Shown: piece after piece, positions 1-8,697 of the stretch
Layout of the letters: each line of letters opens with the position of its first letter
How positions within the stretch are numbered: position 1 is the stretch's first letter
Assembly: GCF_014762705.1 (NCBI RefSeq)
Contig: NZ_JABURL010000044.1
Coordinates: 1-52,809 of the forward strand
Direction of reading: 5' to 3'
Length of the DNA: 52,809 nucleotides
DNA from: Cyclobacterium sp.
GTDB taxonomy: Bacteria > Bacteroidota > Bacteroidia > Cytophagales > Cyclobacteriaceae
Notes under the pieces: model-generated
The model's input: only the letters and a program-made list of their open reading frames with translations
What the model was told of the DNA's origin: nothing
Databases searched by the model: none
Program-made: the position numbers and the translations under genes

Positions 1-2329
1 TCCTGGATTTTACCACCGCGCAGTTTTTTTCGTATTCCCGGATTTCCTGGTCTACCTGATCTGTATCCACTTTCCGGGAGAAAAGCTGTATCAGCTGCTC
101 CTTATCTTCAAAACCCCATTCATTCCGGAGCTTTTCGAATGTACTGTTGAGATTTTGTAGCTTTTCGGTAGCTTTTTCTTTTTTGGTTTTAAAATTCTCC
201 AGGTTTGCCAAATTGGTTGCCGCTTTGCTTTTTGTATCATTCAATACTTTCTGTTTGCTATCCAGCAAGTTGGCTGTTTCCCGGATGTCTTCCTGAACCT
301 TTTCTATGGTTAGTTGGATAACTTCTCTTGTTTTTTGAAGGTAAGCCTCGGTAAAATCCGGATCTGTGATCTCTTCCTGTTTGGCTTTCAGGGTACTGTT
401 CAGCCCCAAAAGATGCTGCTCCACTTTCTGAAATTCTTTTTGATCCTGCTCTATCTGTATGCGCAACTGATCCAGCTTTTTCCTCAGCGTCCTGCTTTTA
501 ATTTGCAGGTCTTTCTGCTTCTGTACTTCGTCCTCCAATTTTTGCTGCATGGCTTGCAGGGTCTGCAAATCGGCGATTCCCTGTTTCCCAAGCTTTTGCT
601 GAACTTCATTCAGCTGATCCTTTACCCGCTTGAGTGCTTCAGATTTATTTTGAATTTGCTGGTTTTCATTTTCTTTTTGAGTCTGCAGTAGCAGCAGGTC
701 ACGGGCCATTTGTTGGCTTTGGTCCAGTACTGTTGCCGCTTTACCCAGCTCACCTTTAACATTTTCCAGTAATTCCTTTGACTGGTCTGGATTGAGCGGG
801 GAAGGATGCTCAGAAGATCCACATAAAGGGCAGGGCTCTCCCTCATTAAGAACATGGGCATGATGTTGCAAAGCTTTTTTCTCAATTAGTCGCTCCTTCT
901 CCGCTTCAAGTGTTTGGATGGCAGTTTTCTGGGCTTCAACCCATTTGTCAAAATCTCCATATGTCTGGGGGAGCTTTTTGGTAATGGTTTCTATCTGCAT
1001 AGCGTATTGCTGAAGGTGCAGCTCCATTTCTTTCATTTCTTCCCGGATCTCCAGGCCTTGCTCCTCAAATGTCTTCCAGTCCCTGGCATCATTTCTATAC
1101 ATAGCCAACAGTTCGCTGCCCCCGTTTTTTTCTGCCTTTTCCGCTTCCTGATCTGATTCAGTCCACTGTTCTTTAAGGGTTTTTTCCTGTTGCAGGGAGT
1201 TTTCCAATTGAGGTTTTAAGACATTTAATTTGTCCTGCGCAGCTTTAAGTTCTTCCCTGATGACCTGTATTTCCAGGACTTTTTTCAAATCCCTGATTTT
1301 AGCCTCCCTTTTGGACCTTTTATCGGCTTTTTCCTTCAGGTCCGCTTCTTCTCTCTCCAGGTTTTTGATCTCCTGTACATAACTCAATTTAAATCGGGAA
1401 CAGTCGGTGAAGCCTACACTGGCTTCCTCCAGGTTCATTTCTTCCTCCTGGATTTTTTCCCAGACAGGCCACAGGTGGGTTCTGGCCTGAAGAAATGCTT
1501 TCAATTCCGTTTTCTTTTTATCTATATCAGGAATTTGCTTTTCCAGGATCTCCCAGGATTGCTTTTGCGCTTTGAGTTCCTGGTGCTTTTCCTTGATTCC
1601 CTCCATTTGCTGCAGCTCGCGGCTAGATAAATCAAAGGATTTTTTTTTATTTTCCAGTTCCTCCCCGATAAGGGACTTTTCATTCATTTTGTCGTTGAGC
1701 ATTTCTGGAGACAAGTGTTCAAGGGCTTCCAATTTTGTTTGCAACTTGATCCCTTCTTCTTTTTCCCTTTTCAGGAGAGTACCTGTTTTTCCGGAAAGAT
1801 CAAACCGTTCCAATCCAAATAGTTCTTTCATCATATCGGCTCGTGGCCTGGGTGTCAGATCAATGAATTCCCTGAATTTTCCTTGAGGAATGATAACCGT
1901 TTGCTTGAAGTGTTCTTTCTTCATGCCAATGATGGTCTCCGCCCGTTCGGCTATAGGAACCATTTCTTCACCTTGCCTTTTGTAAAAAGTATGCTCTGCT
2001 GGCCGGATGTCATCAAAGTTCTTAGGGTTTCTTTTGACAGCATACCTGGCCAGGTAGCTAAAGCTGTGGTTTTTTCCTGCTGTGAACTCAAAGTTGATCA
2101 GTAAAAGATCACTTTGCAGGTTGATCATGCTGTTTTTTTCTCCTTTATCAGAAAGCCTTTCGGTGCTGCCATACAAAGCCAGCAAAATGGCCTCCAAAAT
2201 TGATGATTTGCCGCTCCCTACCGCGCCGAAAATGCCAAAAAGCCCGGCGGCCGTGAGTTGACTGAAATCGATGGTTTGGGGTTTTTTATAGGAATAGAGT
2301 CCCTGAAGGGTAAGTTTTATGGGAATCAT
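1..2329 (-). CDS. sbcC: Exonuclease subunit SbcC (N-terminal 776 residues, truncated by window edge)
   Basis: ATPase subunit of the SbcCD (Rad50-Mre11 type) nuclease, which opens hairpins and trims DNA ends. Translation from 2329 starts MIPIKLTLQGLYSYKK and gives a Walker A loop GAVGSGKS at residues 35-42. A long, Q/E/K-rich coiled coil follows, interrupted by a zinc hook CPLC at residues 500-503 (about 832-821). The second coiled-coil arm is still running at base 1, so Walker B and the signature motif lie outside the window; the family is usually 1000-1200 residues. The start ATG overlaps the sbcD stop by four bases (ATGA), so the two are translationally coupled. The frame is open across all 776 codons. 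Very secure from the paired motifs and the neighbour. Confidence 0.95.
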   Translation of the reverse strand, partial: MIPIKLTLQGLYSYKKPQTIDFSQLTAAGLFGIFGAVGSGKSSILEAILLALYGSTERLSDKGEKNSMINLQSDLLLINFEFTAGKNHSFSYLARYAVKRNPKNFDDIRPAEHTFYKRQGEEMVPIAERAETIIGMKKEHFKQTVIIPQGKFREFIDLTPRPRADMMKELFGLERFDLSGKTGTLLKREKEEGIKLQTKLEALEHLSPEMLNDKMNEKSLIGEELENKKKSFDLSSRELQQMEGIKEKHQELKAQKQSWEILEKQIPDIDKKKTELKAFLQARTHLWPVWEKIQEEEMNLEEASVGFTDCSRFKLSYVQEIKNLEREEADLKEKADKRSKREAKIRDLKKVLEIQVIREELKAAQDKLNVLKPQLENSLQQEKTLKEQWTESDQEAEKAEKNGGSELLAMYRNDARDWKTFEEQGLEIREEMKEMELHLQQYAMQIETITKKLPQTYGDFDKWVEAQKTAIQTLEAEKERLIEKKALQHHAHVLNEGEPCPLCGSSEHPSPLNPDQSKELLENVKGELGKAATVLDQSQQMARDLLLLQTQKENENQQIQNKSEALKRVKDQLNEVQQKLGKQGIADLQTLQAMQQKLEDEVQKQKDLQIKSRTLRKKLDQLRIQIEQDQKEFQKVEQHLLGLNSTLKAKQEEITDPDFTEAYLQKTREVIQLTIEKVQEDIRETANLLDSKQKVLNDTKSKAATNLANLENFKTKKEKATEKLQNLNSTFEKLRNEWGFEDKEQLIQLFSRKVDTDQVDQEIREYEKNCAVVKSR

Positions 2330-3552
2330 TGGGTTTCATTTTGACTGATCACTTCTTTAAAAATAGCAATTAATTCGGGATTGGGTTCTTGCCCTTTTTC
2401 ATCCTGGTAATACATCCCGAAAAGCGTAACCATATCTTTTTCCAGGTCTGCCACCTGCAATTGCTGGTCTGCACCGGATAATTTGTTCTTGATTTGCGGG
2501 ATGAGGTTAATGATGCCATCATGTGCTTTCATCAGGCTACGCCTGGTAGAAGCATCGATCGAGTGTTCGGTTTCATAGGTGAGTTCCACAAAACAATTCG
2601 GATGCGCCTCCAGCCATTCGAAGGCAGTTTGCAGGTCTGCAAAGGTTTTTCGTTCCAGGCTTCTGCCCTGGGTAATCGGTATGGCTTCATAGCTAACCGC
2701 TTCTCCCGGTTTGGCATAAATGAGGACGACTTGTTTTTGCTGACCTGCTTCACTAAATGAATAAGCCAGGGGTGAACTGGCATACACCACGGGGAATGGT
2801 GTTTTGCTGACAGCATGGTAACGGTGAAGGTGGCCAAGGGCAGCATATTGTACCTGATCAGGGATGTTGTGTGTGAAGAGGGCCTGGGTTCCCCCGACAT
2901 GGAGGATAGGGCGCTCACTTTCTGGCTCGGGTTCCGGTTTTTCTCCCTCCTTCAGGAAGAAAAAATGGCCCAAAAATAAATTGACACCTTTGTCGTCACA
3001 GTATTTTTCTGCCAGGGTTTTCCACCTGCCCGCCAATAAACTCCTGAGTTCTTCCTCCCTGTCCTTTTCACCCAGATAGCTGCGCAGTAATATTTCGTTG
3101 GCATAGGGCGCGAGTAGTATGCGGACCGGAAAATCCACCTCGGGCAATTTCAACGATACAAACCCGGTATCTGCATCGAGGATTTCCAATCCATTATCCA
3201 ATTTTCCCTTTGGGATAACTGTGTCGTATTTTCCATAAAAGAAAATTCCCATTTCCCTGGCCAGGGGATCCGGTGCTTCAATAAACTGGGTGGAATCATG
3301 GTTTCCTGAGATGGCAATGACGGGACGTTTTCCGTAATTGGAAAGTTTTCGGAGTGTGCGGTAAAGTAGCTCTACGGCTTCATGGCTGGGGTTGAAATTG
3401 TCAAAAATATCTCCTGCGATCAAAACCAGGTCTACATCATTGCCCTCTGCAATGGCAACAATTTCTTCGAGCACCAGCACCTGTTCCTCATATCTGGAAA
3501 CTTCCTGAAGCTTTTTGCCCAAATGCCAGTCGGCCGTATGTAAAATTTTCAT
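2326..3552 (-). CDS. sbcD: Exonuclease subunit SbcD (Mre11-type metallophosphoesterase)
   Basis: Nuclease subunit of SbcCD; its two-metal phosphoesterase site cuts DNA held by SbcC. 408 residues, close to the E. coli length (about 400). Visible motifs are DWH at 8-10, GDIFDN from 47, GNHD at 83-86 and a later GHLH, the usual calcineurin-like metal ligands. The C-terminal part is the capping/SbcC-binding region. First gene of a two-gene operon with sbcC (four-base overlap). The start MKILHTADWHLGKK is the standard start of the family. Likely cytoplasmic and constitutive. Confidence 0.96.
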   Translation of the reverse strand: MKILHTADWHLGKKLQEVSRYEEQVLVLEEIVAIAEGNDVDLVLIAGDIFDNFNPSHEAVELLYRTLRKLSNYGKRPVIAISGNHDSTQFIEAPDPLAREMGIFFYGKYDTVIPKGKLDNGLEILDADTGFVSLKLPEVDFPVRILLAPYANEILLRSYLGEKDREEELRSLLAGRWKTLAEKYCDDKGVNLFLGHFFFLKEGEKPEPEPESERPILHVGGTQALFTHNIPDQVQYAALGHLHRYHAVSKTPFPVVYASSPLAYSFSEAGQQKQVVLIYAKPGEAVSYEAIPITQGRSLERKTFADLQTAFEWLEAHPNCFVELTYETEHSIDASTRRSLMKAHDGIINLIPQIKNKLSGADQQLQVADLEKDMVTLFGMYYQDEKGQEPNPELIAIFKEVISQNETQ

Positions 3553-3852
3553 CTGTTTTTATTATTTTTCAAAGGTCCTATCTAGTCCCGTACCGAGGTT
3601 TCCCCAATTCGGGAGCAGCCCACAATGATAATCACCCCTCCGTGTGTCCTTATCGTCATGCTCGATTTCAAGTCTTCAAAAATGAACTGCTAAAACATTA
3701 ATTAAAGTTTCAATTTACGCCAAACCAGGGGTAGGGCAATAAAAATTCATGAAATTTTAATGACAATATGGGTGGGTTTTTAATAAAAAATAGTAAAATT
3801 GGATTTATAAAGCCCCTATTTGCTTTATGGTTTGGTAGGCTGGTTGTAACCG
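3553..3852. other. Divergent intergenic region between sbcD and the RlpA-like gene
   Basis: About 300 bases without a convincing gene. It should hold the promoters for both flanking divergent genes. On the minus strand a GACCTTTG sequence 15-25 bases before sbcD resembles the Bacteroidota -7 box with one mismatch. On the plus side, AT-rich sequence with TATGGTTTG lies about 25 bases before the RlpA-like start. Neither has a clear -33 partner. Open frames here (for example from 3768) are overlapping shadows. Confidence 0.4.
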
Positions 3853-4371
3853 ATGAAATTTATGAAATTAATTTTTGGAATATTGATGATCAGCCAGTTG
3901 GCTGTAGTTTTTTCTTCAAATGCCCAATCCCCTCTTACAGCTCCGGATTCCCTGTTGATCATACAGGAGGGGATTGCCAGCTATTACGGTACCAGGTTTC
4001 ATAACCGCATGACAGCCAACGGGGAGATTTATGACATGTGGGAATTTACTGCGGCTCACAAGCACCTTCCCTTTGGCACCCTGCTAAAAGTCACCAATAA
4101 AAAAAACGGTTACCAGGCAATAGTTCGGGTAAATGACCGCTTGCCCAAATCATCCAGACGTATCATAGACCTTTCTAAAGGTGTGGCCGAGCACCTGGAC
4201 ATGGTGAATGACGGGATTGTGCCGGTAAGCTTGGAATTGCTCAGCCACCATGCCATAGATTGGGTTAGAAATCAGTACAGGGAAGTGCCTCGGGACATCC
4301 GGTTGAGAAGCTATTTTCATGGGATAGCCTACCAAAAGGACCAGGAAATCATCAAGAAACCATTGAGATAG
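3853..4371 (+). CDS. RlpA-like double-psi beta-barrel septal/cell wall protein
   Basis: 172-residue exported protein. A signal peptide is seen at residues 1-25 (hydrophobic stretch ending SSNAQ). The rest is an RlpA-type double-psi beta-barrel: EGIASYYG at 39-46, TANGEIYD, AAHKHLPFGT with His69, and VRVNDRLP with Asp95. The His/Asp spacing of 26 matches the catalytic pair described in Pseudomonas RlpA (His131/Asp157), so peptidoglycan lytic transglycosylase activity on denuded glycan is possible. There is no SPOR domain, and the usual NDRGP reads NDRLP. No lipobox Cys, so it is likely periplasmic and soluble. It stands alone between sbcD and rsmA. Confidence 0.85.
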   Translation: MKFMKLIFGILMISQLAVVFSSNAQSPLTAPDSLLIIQEGIASYYGTRFHNRMTANGEIYDMWEFTAAHKHLPFGTLLKVTNKKNGYQAIVRVNDRLPKSSRRIIDLSKGVAEHLDMVNDGIVPVSLELLSHHAIDWVRNQYREVPRDIRLRSYFHGIAYQKDQEIIKKPLR

Positions 4372-4503
4372 ACGGATAGAGGTATAAGTTGTATTTTTTG
4401 AAATTATTTTCGGCATAAAAAGGTTTTCTCACCAGAAATCCTGGCCAGTCCAAATTTTATATCAGGTCCGGTACAGGTCTATGGTCATTACAGATTATTG
4501 TTT

Positions 4504-4511
4504 TACTTTTG
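4504..4511 (+). promoter_or_regulatory. -7 box for rsmA
   Basis: TACTTTTG matches the Bacteroidota sigma-A -7 consensus TAnnTTTG exactly and lies 31 bases before the rsmA ATG. I see no clean -33 TTG at the usual spacing, so confidence is moderate. Confidence 0.45.
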
Positions 4512-4542
4512 AAACACGAACCCCTATTAAACACCTTTCTAT

Positions 4543-5325
4543 ATGCGCAAAGTGAAAGCCAAAAAGCACCTGGGGCAACATTTCCTTACGGACTTGCATG
4601 TGGCAGAAAGGATTGCCAATTCGCTTTCAGGTCACATGCAGGTAAAAAAGGTGTTGGAGATAGGTCCGGGTATGGGCGTCTTGACTGATTTTCTGGTACA
4701 GCAGCCCTGGGAATTATTTCTTTTAGAAATAGATGAAGAGTCTGTGGAATACCTGCAGGAAAAATATGCCGATCCTGCCGTAAAAATAATCAAAGGGGAT
4801 TTTCTTGACCGCAAGTACCGAACCTTATTTGAGGAGCCTTATGCCATGATTGGCAATTTCCCTTACAATATTTCCAGCCAAATTTTTTTCAAAGTTCTGG
4901 AGGAAAGGCATCATGTTACCGAAATCGTAGGGATGTTACAAAAGGAAGTAGCCGAAAGGATCGCTTCAAAAAAGGGCAATAAGACCTATGGCATATTGAG
5001 TGTATTGCTTCAGGCCTTTTATGACGTAGAGTATTTATTTTCTGTACCCCCTGAAGTTTTTGATCCACCGCCGAAAGTAAATAGTGGGGTGATCCGCCTG
5101 AAAAGGAATTCCACTGGCCAACTTGCCTGTGATGAAAAGCTATTTTTCAGGTTGGTCAAACAGGCATTCAATACCCGAAGAAAAACCCTTCGCAATGCTT
5201 TAAAGCCAATGGGGCTTTCGGAAGTATTTAAAAATGAGCCCATGCTGGACTTGAGGGCCGAGCAACTCGGGGTGGAAGAATTTGTTTATTTAACCCAACA
5301 ACTGGAAGCATCTTGGAACCAATAA
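4543..5325 (+). CDS. rsmA: 16S rRNA (adenine1518-N6/adenine1519-N6)-dimethyltransferase RsmA/KsgA
   Basis: Dimethylates the two adenines of the 3'-terminal hairpin of 16S rRNA using S-adenosylmethionine, a late small-subunit maturation checkpoint. 260 residues, standard length. The N-terminus carries the family tag KKHLGQHFLTD (7-17). SAM motif I is VLEIGPGMGVLTD (37-49) and the catalytic motif IV is NFPYNISSQ (105-113). The C-terminal all-alpha domain has KVNSGVIRL and FNTRRKTLRNAL. A perfect -7 box stands upstream. The 3' end overlaps mgtE by 13 bases, suggesting a bicistronic message. Confidence 0.97.
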   Translation: MRKVKAKKHLGQHFLTDLHVAERIANSLSGHMQVKKVLEIGPGMGVLTDFLVQQPWELFLLEIDEESVEYLQEKYADPAVKIIKGDFLDRKYRTLFEEPYAMIGNFPYNISSQIFFKVLEERHHVTEIVGMLQKEVAERIASKKGNKTYGILSVLLQAFYDVEYLFSVPPEVFDPPPKVNSGVIRLKRNSTGQLACDEKLFFRLVKQAFNTRRKTLRNALKPMGLSEVFKNEPMLDLRAEQLGVEEFVYLTQQLEASWNQ

Positions 5326-6680
5326 AATCATTTGAACTCTCCAAAGAGTACTTGGAGGCTTTAAGGGAAAGCATAGAAAATGAAAACAGTGTTTTCATTC
5401 AGGAGTCCATGCAGGATGCCAACAGAGCAGATGTGGCTGCTCTGTTGGATGAGCTGGACATGGAGGAGGCACTTTTTGTGCTGCGTGCCCTGGATCTTGA
5501 TTTTTCTGCCGATATCCTTATTGAGCTGGATGAAGATTCGCAGTATAAGGTAATCACCACCATCCCTCCCGAAGAACTCGCTACCCTGATTGATCACATG
5601 GATTCTGATGACGCGGTGGATGTCCTCAACCAATTGGTGGTCAATGATAGGGAGGCAGTCATCAGCCACCTGGAGAAGAAAGAAAAATCCCTGTACATTA
5701 TTGAACTGCTACGATATGACGAGGACAGTGCGGGGGGCTTGATGGCCAAGGAGATCATCAAAGCTAACCTGAACTGGACGGTGGTGCAGACGATTGAGGA
5801 AATCAGGAGACAGGCAGAGAATGTGGAAAAGATTTTTTCCATCTATGTGGTAGACAACAAGGAAAAACTTCTGGGTCGGATTGCGCTAAAAAAATTAATT
5901 CTGGCCTCATCTGATACCAAGGTGGCGGACTTGTATGAGGACAATATCATTTCCGTGCCTACCTATATGGAGGGAGAAGAAGTGGCAGAAATCATGCGCC
6001 GGTATGACCTGGAGGCAGTACCGGTGGTAAATGTAAAAGGCAAACTGGTGGGCAGGATTACGGTGGATGACATTTTAGACCTTATTCGTGAGCAGGCAGA
6101 GGAAGATATTCAGGCCATGACTGGTTTCTCTGATGATGTAGAAGAATCCGATTCCATATACCGGCTTTCCAGGGCCAGGTTACCCTGGCTGCTAATTGGT
6201 ATGGTGGGGGGACTGATGGGAGCAGGTTTTATTGGATTTTTTGAAGAAGGCTTGAATGCGGTTACGGCTTTGGCCTTTTTTATTCCCCTGATAACAGCTA
6301 CAGGAGGCAATGTGGGCATACAATCTTCTACTTTGGTAGTGCAAAGTCTGGCCAATAAATCCGTTTTTGAAGACAGCCTCACCAGGCGATTTTTTAAAGT
6401 CTTGCTGGTTGCAGTGTTTAATGGCCTCGTATTGGCTGCATTTGTGTTTTTTACGGTGGTATTCCTATACGGGCAGGAGACTAAATTTGGATTGGTGGTA
6501 GGCATTGCCCTGTTTAGCGTCGTCTTGCTTGCTTCCTTTATGGGCACATTGACCCCAATTATTTTGGACAAAATCGGTATCAACCCAGCCATGGCCTCGG
6601 GTCCCTTTATCACCACTGCCAATGACTTGTTGGGTTTAGGCGTTTACTTTGGGGTTGCAACGCTTTTGTTAAACCTTTAA
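5313..6680 (+). CDS. mgtE: Magnesium transporter MgtE
   Basis: Inner-membrane Mg2+ channel gated by intracellular Mg2+. 455 residues, typical length. Order seen: acidic helical N domain (to about 125), paired CBS domains (about 130-255), then a plug helix and five membrane segments from about 290. The pore segment PLITATGGNVGIQSST carries the conserved GGN-GxQ pattern. I use a TTG start at 5313 (EPIKSFELSKEYLEAL), because the next in-frame ATG (about 5409) would remove the start of the N domain. This start overlaps rsmA by 13 bases. Confidence 0.95.
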   Translation: MEPIKSFELSKEYLEALRESIENENSVFIQESMQDANRADVAALLDELDMEEALFVLRALDLDFSADILIELDEDSQYKVITTIPPEELATLIDHMDSDDAVDVLNQLVVNDREAVISHLEKKEKSLYIIELLRYDEDSAGGLMAKEIIKANLNWTVVQTIEEIRRQAENVEKIFSIYVVDNKEKLLGRIALKKLILASSDTKVADLYEDNIISVPTYMEGEEVAEIMRRYDLEAVPVVNVKGKLVGRITVDDILDLIREQAEEDIQAMTGFSDDVEESDSIYRLSRARLPWLLIGMVGGLMGAGFIGFFEEGLNAVTALAFFIPLITATGGNVGIQSSTLVVQSLANKSVFEDSLTRRFFKVLLVAVFNGLVLAAFVFFTVVFLYGQETKFGLVVGIALFSVVLLASFMGTLTPIILDKIGINPAMASGPFITTANDLLGLGVYFGVATLLLNL

Positions 6681-6687
6681 TTAAAAC

Positions 6688-7620
6688 ATGAGAATACTCA
6701 TCATCGATCAAATGCATGAAAGCATTGTCCCATTATTGGAGGAGAAGGGACACCAGGTAGATTACCAGCCTTCCATAGACAGGAAAGGAATTATGGCCTG
6801 TCTGGGAGATTATGAAGGTCTGATTATTCGTTCCAAGACTCCCATTGACAGACCATTGTTGGAGAAAGGACGGGGTTTACAGTTTGTGGCCAGAGCCGGG
6901 GCAGGCCTGGACAATATTGACCTGGACTACCTGGAGGAAAATAAGATAGCCCTGTACCATGCACCGGAAGGCAATCGGGATGCAGTGGCAGAGCATGCTA
7001 TCGGCATGCTTTTGGCTTTGTTTAACCATTATATCCAGTCAGACCAGCAGGTTCGTAGCCGGATTTGGGACAGGGAAGCCAACAGGGGTGAAGAATTGGC
7101 CGGCAAGACAGTAGGTATATTTGGTTTTGGCAACATGGGGGAAGCCTTTGCCAGAAAGCTACGAGGCTTTGATGTGGAAATCCTGGCTTACGATAAATTC
7201 AAGAAAGGTTTTGGAAACTCATGGGTGAAGGAATGTGATTTCAACACCCTACAGGAAAAGGCTGATGTTTTGAGCATCCATGTACCACTTACGCCTGAGA
7301 CCAGGTATTTTTTTAGCAGTGATGTGATGGCTGGTTTTAAAAAGCCTTTTTACCTGATCAATACGGCCAGGGGGGAGGTTATTAGTATGGATACCTTGAA
7401 TGAAACTTTGCAAAATGGCGTTTTGAAAGGGGCCTTACTGGATGTGTTGGAAAAAGAAAAACTACAAGCCTTAAGTGCAGCGGAAAGACTTTCATTCGAA
7501 AAACTCACCCAGAGGAATAATGTAATTTTTTCGCCCCATGTAGCCGGATGGACACGGGAGTCATACCTCAAAATCAACCAGGTTTTGGTGGCCAAAATCA
7601 GTGGTACCTGGATGGGGTAA
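6688..7620 (+). CDS. D-isomer specific 2-hydroxyacid dehydrogenase (SerA-like)
   Basis: NAD-dependent oxidoreductase of the 3-phosphoglycerate dehydrogenase family; it probably oxidises or reduces a 2-hydroxyacid. 310 residues, the compact form without the C-terminal ACT domain. Rossmann motif GFGNMG at 146-151, with the usual catalytic trio: Arg228 in NTARGEV, Glu255 in LLDVLEKEK, and His284 in FSPHVAGWT. The start lies 7 bases after mgtE, so it is probably co-transcribed. The substrate cannot be read from sequence: 3-phosphoglycerate (serine synthesis) is the usual call, and glyoxylate or another 2-oxoacid is the alternative. Confidence 0.88.
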   Translation: MRILIIDQMHESIVPLLEEKGHQVDYQPSIDRKGIMACLGDYEGLIIRSKTPIDRPLLEKGRGLQFVARAGAGLDNIDLDYLEENKIALYHAPEGNRDAVAEHAIGMLLALFNHYIQSDQQVRSRIWDREANRGEELAGKTVGIFGFGNMGEAFARKLRGFDVEILAYDKFKKGFGNSWVKECDFNTLQEKADVLSIHVPLTPETRYFFSSDVMAGFKKPFYLINTARGEVISMDTLNETLQNGVLKGALLDVLEKEKLQALSAAERLSFEKLTQRNNVIFSPHVAGWTRESYLKINQVLVAKISGTWMG

Positions 7621-7644
7621 TGGTCTAATAAAAGGGCAGTTAAA

Positions 7645-7675
7645 TTGTAAAATAGGAATTCTTACTTTATCTTTG
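7645..7675 (+). promoter_or_regulatory. Promoter upstream of greA
   Basis: A -33 TTG (7645-7647) is followed after 20 bases by a perfect Bacteroidota -7 box TATCTTTG (7668-7675). Transcription would start near 7682, which places the hairpin at 7704-7727 inside the transcript. Confidence 0.6.
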
Positions 7676-7703
7676 TCTTTACAAAATACAGGAAGCATAA
7701 GGA

Positions 7704-7737
7704 AACGGTCTCAAAGTTGAGACCGTTATTTTATTTA
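7704..7737 (+). terminator. Leader hairpin / intrinsic terminator-like structure before greA
   Basis: Perfect 11-base-pair stem: arm AACGGTCTCAA at 7704-7714, two-base gap, arm TTGAGACCGTT at 7717-7727, then an AT-rich tail ATTTTATTTAA. It lies between the promoter at 7645-7675 and the greA start at 7762. It could terminate read-through from the upstream dehydrogenase, but its place downstream of a good promoter means it may also attenuate greA and release a leader RNA of about 50 bases. Confidence 0.6.
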
Positions 7738-7761
7738 ATGTCAGGCTATTAATTACTGGAT

Positions 7762-8235
7762 ATGGGAAACATACAATATTACACAGAAGAAGGTTTGAAG
7801 AAACTGAAGGATGAACTTCAGCAACTGAAAACCAAAGGCAGATCTGATATTGCAAGGCAGATTGCGGAGGCCAGGGACAAAGGAGACTTGAGTGAAAATG
7901 CAGAATACGATGCTGCCAAAGATGCTCAGGGACACCTGGAGCTAAAGATTGCCAAACTGGAAAATGTACTCGGCAATGCCCGGGTGTTGGATAACTCCAA
8001 AGTGGATACTTCCAAGGTCAGTATCCTTTGTACCGTTAAAATCAAAAACATTAAAAATGGCATGACGGTAAGTTATACTTTGGTATCTGAGGAAGAAGCC
8101 GACTTGAAAGCCAATAAAATTAGCCTGGCATCTCCTTTCGGAAAAGGTCTGTTGGGTAAAAAAGTAGGTGAAATTGCTGAAATCCAAGCACCTGCCGGTA
8201 AACTTGAATTTGAAATATTAGATATCAGTTACTAA
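7762..8235 (+). CDS. greA: Transcription elongation factor GreA
   Basis: Enters the secondary channel of RNA polymerase and stimulates cleavage of backtracked transcripts. 157 residues, standard length. The N-terminal coiled coil shows YTEEGLKKLKDELQQLK and the tip motif RDKGDLSENAEYDAAKD, which holds the acidic residues that coordinate the catalytic Mg2+. The C-terminal FKBP-like domain ends with SPFGKGLLGKKVGE. Its own promoter and a hairpin leader precede it, and a terminator follows six bases after the stop, so it is likely monocistronic. Confidence 0.97.
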   Translation: MGNIQYYTEEGLKKLKDELQQLKTKGRSDIARQIAEARDKGDLSENAEYDAAKDAQGHLELKIAKLENVLGNARVLDNSKVDTSKVSILCTVKIKNIKNGMTVSYTLVSEEEADLKANKISLASPFGKGLLGKKVGEIAEIQAPAGKLEFEILDISY

Positions 8236-8240
8236 ATTCC

Positions 8241-8270
8241 ATCCCGATTGCATTGCATCGGGATTTTTTG
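8241..8270 (+). terminator. Rho-independent terminator after greA
   Basis: Arms ATCCCGAT (8241-8248) and ATCGGGAT (8257-8264) pair perfectly and run directly into TTTTT. A classic intrinsic terminator separating greA from the HIT gene. Confidence 0.85.
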
Positions 8271-8295
8271 TTTAGAACCATTAAGCTCCTGAATC

Positions 8296-8697
8296 ATGTC
8301 TTCCATATTTACAAAAATAATTAATAGAGAAATCCCTGGATATATTGTCGCAGAGGATGAACATCACATTGCTTTCCTGGATATCATGCCTTTGGTAAAA
8401 GGCCATTTATTGGTAGTGCCCAAAAAAGAAGTCGATTACATTTATGACCTGGATGATGCATTATATGCCAGCCTGCACCTATTTGCCAAAAAAGTAGCCA
8501 AAGCCCAGGAAAGTGTCGTGTCTTGTACCAGAATAGGCGTAGCGGTTATTGGCCTGGAAGTTCCCCATGTCCACATTCACCTGGTGCCATTGAGGAGTAT
8601 GGATGATATCAACTTCAACAGGCCCAAATTAAAAGTTCCCAAAGTAGAAATGGAGGCCTTGACCCAAAAGATTAAAACCGCATTTGATAACGCTTGA
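8296..8697 (+). CDS. HIT family protein (histidine triad nucleotide hydrolase)
   Basis: Small homodimeric nucleotide-binding hydrolase of the Hint type, expected to cleave phosphoramidate bonds such as those of aminoacyl- or lysyl-AMP. 133 residues. It starts in the family style SSIFTKIINREIPGYIVAEDE, has GHLLVVPKKEV and the catalytic triad HVHIHLVP at 91-97. Cytoplasmic. The 3' end overlaps the TTG start proposed for the following exonuclease by 14 bases, so the pair is probably co-transcribed. Exact substrate unknown. Confidence 0.93.
   Translation: MSSIFTKIINREIPGYIVAEDEHHIAFLDIMPLVKGHLLVVPKKEVDYIYDLDDALYASLHLFAKKVAKAQESVVSCTRIGVAVIGLEVPHVHIHLVPLRSMDDINFNRPKLKVPKVEMEALTQKIKTAFDNA

Noticed and set aside
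622-885. Minus-strand frame with its own ATG inside sbcC
   Set aside because: It is out of frame with the continuous SbcC reading, which carries the zinc hook CPLC in the same place.
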